Source: an uncultured Flavobacteriaceae bacterium
GTDB lineage: Bacteria > Bacteroidota > Bacteroidia > Flavobacteriales > Flavobacteriaceae
Assembly: GCA_947311815.1 (NCBI GenBank)
Contig: CAMZMA010000034.1
Span: forward strand, 1-6,334
Length of the DNA stretch: 6,334 nt
Reading direction: 5' to 3'
The position numbers and the translations under genes are program-made. The notes under the pieces are model-generated. The model did not search any database. It was not told the origin of the DNA and saw only the letters and a program-made list of their open reading frames with translations. Positions 1 through 5,200 of this stretch are shown in pieces (the stretch's first letter is position 1; each line of letters starts with the position of its first letter).

Positions 1-83
1 CAAAAAATTAGTGTAATTTTACAGCTATTCAGTCATGAAATTTTTAAAACACAGTGTTAATTAGTTGTATTTTCATTGATTAA

Positions 84-100
84 AATTTGCGAAGCAAATT
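84..100. repeat. Short perfect palindrome in leader region
   Basis: AATTTGC-GAA-GCAAATT forms a perfect 7-bp stem with a 3-nt loop. On the plus strand it is followed by a run of A, and on the minus strand by a short run of T (TTTTAATC). It could therefore be a weak terminator for something transcribed leftward, but no leftward gene is visible here. It may also be chance structure in AT-rich DNA. Confidence 0.35.
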
Positions 101-102
101 AA

Positions 103-174
103 AAATCTGTGGAATTTAAGAATATAGAGATTTTAAATACAATATATTGAATATGAGAGAAATCTGTGGAATTT
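103..174. repeat. 15-bp direct repeat pair upstream of the PLP enzyme gene
   Basis: AAATCTGTGGAATTT occurs at 103-117 and again, identically, at 160-174. The second copy runs on into a GTGAAATTTGTG tract. The copies are 57 bp apart. The remainder of positions 1-250 shows no coding potential on either strand and no recognisable SAM-riboswitch architecture. The repeat resembles degenerate intergenic repeats often seen in Flavobacteriia, and no function can be assigned from sequence. Confidence 0.5.
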
Positions 175-250
175 GTGAAATTTGTGTCTATGTTTTTTTC
201 AATTTGGGCGAATAGTTACGTAATTTTACATTTTAAACGAAAAACCGATC

Positions 251-1393
251 ATGAAATTCAATACCAAAGTTATACACGGAAATCAACAACACGATCCTGC
301 AACAGGAGCGGTAATGACACCTATTTACCAAACATCAACCTATGTGCAAAAAAGCCCTGGCGTTCATAAAGGCTACGAATATTCTCGTGGGGAAAACCCT
401 ACAAGAACTGCTTTAGAAAATGCTTTTGCAGCCATAGAAAACGCCAAATACGGATTAGCATTTGGTTCTGGTTTGGCAGCAACCGACGCCGTAATGCGTA
501 TGTTTAATCCGAACGATCACATTATTGCTGGCGATGATTTATACGGAGGTTCTTACCGAATGTTTACACGTCTTTTTGCTAAATACGGATTGACTTTTAC
601 GTTTGTTGACATGAACAATCCAGCAAATGTAACCAAAGCAATTACCAAAAACACGAAGATGATTTGGTTAGAAACACCTACAAATCCGCTGTTAAAAGTA
701 ACCGATATCAAAGCCATTACCACCATTGCCAAAGAGCACAATTTAATAGCTGCGGTAGATAATACGTTTGCGACTTCGTATTTGCAAAATCCGTTAGATT
801 TAGGAGCCGATATTGTGATGCATTCGGCTACAAAATACATTGGCGGTCACTCAGATTTAGTGATGGGCGCTTTAATGATAAATGATGATGAACTGCACGA
901 ACAACTCAAATTTATTCAATTTGCAGCAGGAGCAATTGCAGGCCCTATGGATAGTTTTTTAGCGTTAAGAGGTATAAAAACCATGGCGGTAAGATTACAA
1001 CGCCATTGCGAAAATGGAAAAGCAATTGCCGATTTTTTAGACAAGCACGATAAAATTGAGACCGTTTATTACCCAGGATTAGAAAGTCATCCAAATCATC
1101 ATATTGCTAAAAAACAGATGAAAGATTTTGGAGGAATGCTTTCTTTTAGATTGAAAGATAAAAGCAAAAAAGCTGCACTAACCTTTTTAGAAAACACCAA
1201 GGTTTTTACCTTGGCAGAATCTTTAGGAGGTGTAGAAAGTTTGGTAAATCATCCTGTAACAATGACACACGCATCAATACCAGAACCTGAAAGAAATAAA
1301 TTAGGTATTACAGACTCATTGATTAGATTAAGTATTGGTATTGAAGATATAGAAGATTTAATTGCCGATTTAGAGCAGGCTTTGGCGTTGTAA
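251..1393 (+). CDS. metB: Cystathionine gamma-synthase/lyase-family PLP-dependent enzyme
   Basis: This is a 380-residue cytosolic enzyme of the Cys/Met metabolism PLP family (fold type I), the usual length for the family, so it looks complete. Visible family motifs are YSRGENPT at 44-51 (Arg46 contacts PLP phosphate of the partner subunit), GSGLAA at 72-77, the active-site tyrosine in DLYGGSY (Tyr98), and Asp170 in DNTFAT, which pairs with the pyridine nitrogen. SATKYIGGHSD carries the Schiff-base lysine Lys195. The C-terminal motifs are SLGGVESL at 324-331 and the carboxylate-binding Arg359 in RLSIGIE. These make it a transsulfuration enzyme: either cystathionine gamma-synthase (O-acyl-homoserine plus cysteine) or a lyase running cystathionine to cysteine. 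Motifs alone do not separate MetB, MetC/CGL and methionine gamma-lyase, so the symbol is tentative. The ATG at 251 fits the family N-terminus (KVIHGNQQHDPATGAVMTPIY). No clear Shine-Dalgarno precedes it, as is common in Bacteroidota. It stands alone, and the downstream gene is separated by 212 bp of repeats. Confidence 0.9.
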   Translation: MKFNTKVIHGNQQHDPATGAVMTPIYQTSTYVQKSPGVHKGYEYSRGENPTRTALENAFAAIENAKYGLAFGSGLAATDAVMRMFNPNDHIIAGDDLYGGSYRMFTRLFAKYGLTFTFVDMNNPANVTKAITKNTKMIWLETPTNPLLKVTDIKAITTIAKEHNLIAAVDNTFATSYLQNPLDLGADIVMHSATKYIGGHSDLVMGALMINDDELHEQLKFIQFAAGAIAGPMDSFLALRGIKTMAVRLQRHCENGKAIADFLDKHDKIETVYYPGLESHPNHHIAKKQMKDFGGMLSFRLKDKSKKAALTFLENTKVFTLAESLGGVESLVNHPVTMTHASIPEPERNKLGITDSLIRLSIGIEDIEDLIADLEQALAL

Positions 1394-1395
1394 AA

Positions 1396-1507
1396 CGTCA
1401 TTGCGAGTGTAACGAAGCAATCTTTTTTTATTGAGAAGATTGCCGCAGTCGTTTCTCTTTCGTAATGACAACACAATACGTCATTGCGAACAAAGTGAAG
1501 CAATCTC
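1396..1507. repeat. Palindromic interspersed repeat cluster (three half-units)
   Basis: Three related half-units start 3 nt after the upstream stop codon. Unit 1 (1396-1423) begins CGTCATTGCGAG and ends GAAGCAATCT. Unit 2 (1437-1470) is its inverted copy, beginning AGATTGC and ending CGTAATGACA. Unit 3 (1479-1507) is again forward. Units 1 and 2 form a long imperfect hairpin whose innermost 7 bp (GCAATCT/AGATTGC) are perfect around a 13-nt loop. Units 2 and 3 can form a competing hairpin with an 11-bp outer stem around an 8-nt loop. I recognise the GTCATTGCGAG...GAAGCAATCT type as a widespread intergenic palindrome in Bacteroidota and some other bacteria. It could serve as a terminator for the upstream gene, although there is no strong T-tract after it. 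Confidence 0.8.
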
Positions 1508-1534
1508 ATTATAGAGAGCTCATACTATTATCAT

Positions 1535-1580
1535 ACCTGACAAGTTCTCCTCCTACGCGGATAAACAGAATTTGTTAGGT
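1535..1580 (+). repeat. 14-bp RNA hairpin upstream of murI
   Basis: The left arm ACCTGACAAGTTCT (1535-1548) and right arm AGAATTTGTTAGGT (1567-1580) pair over all 14 positions in plus-strand RNA, with 12 Watson-Crick pairs and two G-U pairs, around an 18-nt loop. In minus-strand RNA the same two positions would be A-C mismatches. The stem ends 25 nt before the murI ATG. It may be a terminator-like or 5'-UTR structure, or another interspersed palindrome, since ACCTGACA...TGTTAGGT-type palindromes recur in flavobacterial genomes. No T-tract follows directly, so a classical intrinsic terminator is doubtful. Confidence 0.6.
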
Positions 1581-1605
1581 CTTTAGAAAAATATTAATTT
1601 TTACC

Positions 1606-2402
1606 ATGAAACAACAAAAATTTCCTATAGGAATATTCGATTCAGGAATTGGAGGCACTTCTATTTGGAAAGAAATTGTTTCATTATTGCCCAATGAAGA
1701 CACCATTTATTTGTCTGATAGCAAAAATGCACCTTACGGACAAAAATCTTCGGATGAAATCATCGCTTTAAGCATTAAAAATACCGAAATTCTTTTAGAA
1801 AAAAATTGCAAACTTATTGTGGTTGCTTGTAACACTGCCACTACAAATGCAATTTCTTATTTAAGAAGCAATTACGATGTTCCTTTTATCGGAATTGAAC
1901 CCGCCATAAAACCCGCAAGTTTACAAACCAAAACCAATGTTATCGGAATTTTAGCGACCAAAGGAACACTAAATAGCGAGTTATTTGAAAAAACAGCGAA
2001 TTCTCTTCAAAATAACATCAAAATTATTGAGCAAATTGGCGAAGGTTTGGTAGAATTAATCGAATCAGGAAAAAAAGACACAAAGCAAATGACCGATTTG
2101 TTAGAGAAATACCTGCATCCTATGTTAAAAAAAAGATAGATTGTTTGGTGTTAGGATGTACACATTATCCGTATTTAATTCCGCAGATAAAACAAATTGT
2201 GGGAGATGCTATTCAGATTATAGATTCTGGTGAAGCTGTTGCACATCAAACCAAATCCGTTTTAATAAAGAATGAATTACTACATCATCAGCAACAAAAA
2301 GGAAGTCATCAATTTTACAGCAATCAAGATAAAAAAATCTTAGAAAGGATAATAAAGATGGATAATAATAAATCAATAGAAATTATTGAAAAGGACTTTT
2401 AA
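1606..2402 (+). pseudogene. murI: Glutamate racemase, interrupted by a -1 frameshift
   Basis: MurI interconverts L- and D-glutamate, supplying D-Glu for peptidoglycan stem peptides in the cytosol. The first frame (1606-2139, 177 residues) carries FDSGIGG at 11-17, with the catalytic-site aspartate and serine, then NAPYG at 41-45, VACNTATT with catalytic Cys75, and GEGLVELIESG near 145-155. It ends at a TAG (2137-2139) just after an A8 run at 2127-2134. The next frame (2145-2402) continues without loss of homology: VLGCTHYPYLIPQI holds the second catalytic cysteine and its histidine (Cys185 and His187 in the joined protein). Joining the frames with one extra A, or a -1 slip on A_AAA_AAA, reads ...LKKKIDCLVLGCTHYP... 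and gives about 263 residues, the normal family length. Neither piece alone can be an active racemase because each has only one of the two cysteines. Possible explanations are a homopolymer sequencing error, a genuine pseudogene, or restoration by slippage or frameshifting. The TTG at 2145 is not a convincing independent start. The stop TAA (2400-2402) lies inside the left TTTTAA repeat of the adjacent element. Confidence 0.9.
2127..2134 (+). other. A8 homopolymer / slippery site at the murI frame break
   Basis: Eight A residues precede G. In the upstream frame this reads TTA AAA AAA AGA TAG. A -1 slip on A_AAA_AAA reads on as AAG ATA GAT TGT and enters the frame holding the second half of MurI. 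Nine A residues would restore the frame directly. Long A-runs are also known sites of RNA polymerase slippage, so some full-length product could be made even if the DNA is correct as shown. Confidence 0.75.
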
Positions 2403-2646
2403 CCTGAGTTCTATATAAGAATCGAAGTGAAAATTCAATAAATACGTGAGATGTGAGCTACAATTTTTTAGAGAAACGAGTTCCTTTAAAAAATTTTAGC
2501 GATGCAGATTGCGTATTTAGTGGGTTTTTGCTCGAAAAAGCATAAATTTTGTTCAAAAAAATGAATTTATAATAAGATGAAAACCATAATTATTCTGATA
2601 ACGAGGTTATTGTGTTAATTTTTCTTAGGGCGAACTTAGGTTTTAA
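2397..2646. mobile_element. MITE-like insertion, 238 bp, with inverted ends and TTTTAA duplication
   Basis: The proposed element covers 2403-2640. Its left end CCTGAGTTCTATATAAGAA (2403-2421) and the reverse complement of its right end (2622-2640, CCTAAGTTCGCCCTAAGAA) match at 14 of 19 positions, including 8 of the first 9. Identical TTTTAA hexamers flank it at 2397-2402 and 2641-2646, as expected for a 6-bp target-site duplication. The interior has no open reading frame of useful length and contains a strong hairpin at 2457-2500, so it would be non-autonomous. Both flanking genes use the duplicated hexamers for their stop codons. I do not recognise the parent IS family. The call rests on termini plus duplication, both short in AT-rich DNA, and needs other genomic copies to be certain. 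Confidence 0.6.
2457..2500. repeat. Imperfect hairpin inside the MITE-like element
   Basis: Arms 2457-2473 and 2484-2500 pair over 17 positions with two mismatches around a 10-nt loop; the core is AATTTTTTA against TAAAAAATT. It lies between two convergent genes and has A/T tracts on both arms, so it could act as a bidirectional terminator as well as being part of the element's secondary structure. Confidence 0.5.
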
Positions 2647-2711
2647 GCTTTTTCTACCAATCTAAATCCTTCTCCGTGTATGTTTAAAATTTCTACATTT
2701 TCATCAGATTA
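2643..2711 (-). other. Detached C-terminal coding remnant of the response regulator
   Basis: Reading on in frame past the TAA at 2711-2709 gives 21 more codons before a natural TAA at 2645-2643. They encode NIHGEGFRLV followed by EKA, which is the standard C-terminal beta-hairpin (wing) of an OmpR/PhoB winged helix. The preserved sequence and frame show that the TAA at 2709-2711 is a recent nonsense change, probably AAA (Lys) to TAA, or a base-call error, rather than the native gene end. Confidence 0.85.
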
Positions 2712-3341
2712 TAAATATTTACGCAATATAGCGATATACACATCCATACTGCGTGATGTAAAATAGTTGTCATCTCTCCATATTTTTGTTAAGGCTAATT
2801 CTCTTGGCATTAAGTCGTTTTTATGTAGTGCCAACATGCGTAATAATTTACTTTCTTTTGGCGATAATTTTTGATTTTCGCCTCCGTCAAAAGACAAATG
2901 TCTCAACTTAGAATTGAATGCAAATTTACCAATAGCAAACTCAAATTGCTCTGATTCTGCTCCTTTATCAGATTCTTTACGTTGTAAAATAGCTTTTATT
3001 TTAAGCAATAATACTTCAGAATCAAACGGTTTGTTTAAATAATCATCTGCCCCCACTTGGTAACCGCGCAACACATCTTCTTTCATTGTTTTTGCGGTTA
3101 AAAAGATAATCGGAATTTCTTTATTAGTAGCTCTAATGTCTTGTGCTAACGAAAATCCGTCTTTTCTGGGCATCATAACGTCTAAAATACACAAATCGTA
3201 ATCGTTGTTTTTAAACATAATAAGTCCTTCTATTCCGTCTTTTGCATGTGTCACATTATAGTCGTTTAATGCTAAATAATCTTTTAAAACTGTTCCAAAA
3301 TTTGGATCGTCTTCTACTAATAAAATCTTTTTACTTCCCAT
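2709..3341 (-). CDS. rprY: OmpR-family response regulator, RprY-like, C-terminally truncated
   Basis: This is the cytoplasmic DNA-binding partner of the kinase encoded just upstream. The receiver domain (about 4-120) has the acidic pair Asp11/Asp12, phospho-acceptor Asp54 in CILDVMMP, Thr82 in LTAK and Lys104 in NKPF, so phosphorylation chemistry is intact. The winged-helix DNA-binding domain begins near residue 135 and includes LSPKESKLLRML and the recognition-helix segment SRSMDVYIAILRKYL. It then stops at residue 210, before the wing. The missing 21 codons are still present in frame after the TAA (natural end at 2643), so the full protein would be 232 residues, a typical length. The sequence strongly resembles Bacteroidota RprY (SMDVYI..LRK.L and the NIHG.G motif). 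The truncated form can probably still be phosphorylated and dimerise, but it should bind DNA poorly. The ATG at 3341 lies 11 nt after the kinase stop, implying co-transcription. The symbol is by resemblance only. Confidence 0.88.
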   Translation of the reverse strand: MGSKKILLVEDDPNFGTVLKDYLALNDYNVTHAKDGIEGLIMFKNNDYDLCILDVMMPRKDGFSLAQDIRATNKEIPIIFLTAKTMKEDVLRGYQVGADDYLNKPFDSEVLLLKIKAILQRKESDKGAESEQFEFAIGKFAFNSKLRHLSFDGGENQKLSPKESKLLRMLALHKNDLMPRELALTKIWRDDNYFTSRSMDVYIAILRKYL

Positions 3342-3352
3342 GATATATCATT

Positions 3353-4921
3353 TTAAATTAATGGTATTTTTACCGTAAATGTACTTCCTATTCCTTTTTC
3401 ACTATCAACAAAAACTGTTCCGTGATGGTTTTCTATAATTTCTTTTACATAAGCCAACCCTAAACCGTGTCCTTTAACGTTGTGTATGTTTCCTTTTTGC
3501 TCTCTATAAAATTTATCGAACGCATATTTTTGAGCATTTTTACTCATTCCGATGCCCTTATCTTTAATTTTTAGGATAAAAAACTTTGTGGTACTTTCTG
3601 TTTCAATCTTTATTTCTGGAGCATCTTCAGAGTATTTCAACGCATTTTCTAACATGTTTACAATTACGCTTGTTAGATGAAATTCGTTCCCTAAAACTTC
3701 GGATTGTAATGCTGTAAATTTTGTGGTTATTTTACCTTTTCTATCATCTACCAATAAACTAACGTGTGTAATAGCATCTTCTATTATGTCGTGCATATCT
3801 ACTGCATCCTTACTAATGTCTAGTTGATTTTTTTCTAATCTAGAGATTCGCAATACATTTTCTACCTGAGCATGCATTCGTTTATTTTCTTCACGAATCA
3901 TTTTTACATAGCGCAATACTTTTTCATTATCATTAATAATCTTCGGATTTTTAATAGAATCTAACGCCAAATTAATGGTTGCAATGGGTGTTTTAAACTC
4001 ATGCGTCATATTATTGATAAAATCTGTTTTTATTTCTGATATTTTTTTCTGTTGAATTAATTGATACAAAGAGCTCGAAAAAGCAATAATAATAATCACA
4101 ATAAAAAACATTGATAACAGTAAAATATTCGAAATTCCTGCTAAAATATGTTTGTTCTTAGTAGGAAACGTAACATACAACTTGTAATCTACATTTCCTT
4201 CTTCATCTGTAAATAACGGATAACTCAAACTCTCTTTGGTGTTAATAGTATAATATCCTGATTTTAATTTTGTTGCCAAACCATCTCGATTATACACACC
4301 ATATTTATAATCTATATCTATATTTCTTTTACGCAATTCATCACCTATAATAGTATTTAGTTCTCTATTGCTAATACGCTGATTTAATGGTTTTACACTT
4401 AAATAGGAGGTGAAAAAGTTTTCAAGATATTTTTTTTCAAGTATTTTTTCTCTTTTAGTAAAAGAAAATCTATTCTCGTTTTTATGTAAAGAAAAATCGC
4501 CTTCTCTTTTGGTAGTGGTTGCCTGAAAATAATCTTTTTTAGTAGTAATTCTCTTAAAAACAAGAGAATCATTATCTAAAAACCCTGTCGGGATTTTAAA
4601 ATTTTGTTCTAAAATAGTAGCACCAATTGTGAATTTCTTATTTCCTTTTTCATCTAATTGTTGAAATAAATAATTTTTCATTTCAGCGCCATCAGCCAAT
4701 TGAACATTATTTAAAATTGGTTCATAATCTTCATAAAACTTATCTACTTCTGTTGTTTTAATTTTTTCATAGACATTTGCCAAAGCTATTTTAACATCGT
4801 TTTTAAACTGTGCTTTTCTACTTTCAACAGCATTATTTATCCAAAATAATTGAACAGCTATAATTCCTATCAAAGAAAAGCTCATTAAAACAACTATAAG
4901 TATAAATACTTTTTTACGCAT
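3353..4921 (-). CDS. rprX: Membrane sensor histidine kinase, RprX-like
   Basis: This is a 522-residue inner-membrane sensor that would autophosphorylate and pass phosphate to the regulator encoded downstream. TM1 spans about 5-29, followed by a long lysine-rich periplasmic region (about 30-257) in which I recognise no named ligand domain, then TM2 at about 258-284. There is no obvious HAMP domain; TM2 leads almost straight into HisKA. The phospho-acceptor is His307 in MTHEFKTP. The ATPase domain shows the N box NMLENALKYS (422-431), G1 DKGIGM (454-459), F box FDKFYR (468-473), G2 GHGLGLA (484-490) and a final GSTFTVKIPL. All catalytic motifs are intact. The ATG at 4921 gives a basic N-terminus (MRKK) directly before TM1, as expected. 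It is the first gene of a kinase-then-regulator operon. The layout and sequence match Bacteroidota RprX-type sensors, but the stimulus cannot be read from the sequence. Confidence 0.92.
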   Translation of the reverse strand: MRKKVFILIVVLMSFSLIGIIAVQLFWINNAVESRKAQFKNDVKIALANVYEKIKTTEVDKFYEDYEPILNNVQLADGAEMKNYLFQQLDEKGNKKFTIGATILEQNFKIPTGFLDNDSLVFKRITTKKDYFQATTTKREGDFSLHKNENRFSFTKREKILEKKYLENFFTSYLSVKPLNQRISNRELNTIIGDELRKRNIDIDYKYGVYNRDGLATKLKSGYYTINTKESLSYPLFTDEEGNVDYKLYVTFPTKNKHILAGISNILLLSMFFIVIIIIAFSSSLYQLIQQKKISEIKTDFINNMTHEFKTPIATINLALDSIKNPKIINDNEKVLRYVKMIREENKRMHAQVENVLRISRLEKNQLDISKDAVDMHDIIEDAITHVSLLVDDRKGKITTKFTALQSEVLGNEFHLTSVIVNMLENALKYSEDAPEIKIETESTTKFFILKIKDKGIGMSKNAQKYAFDKFYREQKGNIHNVKGHGLGLAYVKEIIENHHGTVFVDSEKGIGSTFTVKIPLI

Positions 4922-4925
4922 AAAT

Positions 4926-4933
4926 CAAAAGTA
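4926..4933 (-). promoter_or_regulatory. Candidate -7 box (TACTTTTG) for the kinase operon
   Basis: On the minus strand TACTTTTG matches the Bacteroidota -7 consensus TAnnTTTG exactly and ends only 4 nt before the kinase ATG. Transcription would then start at or next to the start codon, giving a leaderless or almost leaderless mRNA. No TTTG-type -33 element is found at the expected distance, so this may be chance, or the true promoter may lie further upstream. Confidence 0.3.
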
Positions 4934-4961
4934 CACCTTAATAATTAGAGCATTCCATTTT

Positions 4962-5008
4962 TTAACGGAAATTAACGAATAAAATCAGAATTTATATTTT
5001 TTTTAACA
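4962..5008. promoter_or_regulatory. Candidate regulator-binding boxes (TTAACG direct repeats)
   Basis: TTAACG occurs at 4962-4967 and 4972-4977, exactly 10 bp apart, and TTAACA follows at 5003-5008, 31 bp further on. Direct repeats one helical turn apart are the usual target layout for OmpR-family dimers. These lie about 40-87 bp upstream of the kinase start, where an autoregulatory site would be expected. The assignment is inferred from spacing and position only. Confidence 0.35.
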
Positions 5009-5140
5009 CAATTACTGTTTTATATAGAATCAATACCTCTTTTTTTGTTAAAATATTACAGATTTATTTATAAACAAAAAATAGTCTTCTTCTTCTTTAA
5101 AAATAACATCAAATCTATTTTATATTCTATTTAAAACAGC

Positions 5141-5148
5141 TATTTTTG
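5141..5148 (+). promoter_or_regulatory. Candidate pdhA promoter (-7 box TATTTTTG)
   Basis: TATTTTTG is an exact match to the Bacteroidota sigma-ABfr -7 consensus TAnnTTTG. It lies 52 bp before the pdhA ATG and would place the transcription start near 5153-5156, giving a leader of about 45-50 nt. The -33 region is T-rich without a clear TTTG, which is often true of such promoters. Confidence 0.5.
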
Positions 5149-5200
5149 TAGTTACGATTGCTTAATTTTGCAAACAAAAGAAACAAACAATAATTCTATA

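Noticed and set aside
216..223. TTACGTAA palindrome upstream of the PLP enzyme gene
   Set aside because: A single 8-bp palindrome in AT-rich DNA is expected by chance and has no partner site.
166..369. 67-codon plus-strand frame overlapping the start of the PLP enzyme gene
   Set aside because: It overlaps a well-supported gene in another frame, begins inside a repeat, and its translation shows no family features.
553..840. 95-codon minus-strand frame
   Set aside because: It is entirely antisense to the conserved core of the PLP enzyme; its hydrophobic look is a by-product of the opposite strand.
1249..1509. 86-codon minus-strand frame
   Set aside because: It is made of antisense PLP-enzyme sequence plus the palindromic repeat; peptides such as CFVTLAMT are typical spurious translations of that repeat.
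2145..2402. Independent small gene starting at TTG 2145
   Set aside because: Its sequence is the C-terminal third of MurI and begins mid-motif (VLGCTHYP), so it is a fragment of the frameshifted gene.
2542..2570. ATAAATT/AATTTAT inverted repeat and neighbouring TTTTT/AAAAA pairings inside the insertion
   Set aside because: The stems are short and purely A/T, which is no more than expected at this base composition.
5168..5200. TTG start extending pdhA by 11 residues
   Set aside because: The extension is low-complexity and not family-like, and the ATG at 5201 matches the usual flavobacterial E1 alpha start. It also lies within the expected leader of the TATTTTTG promoter.
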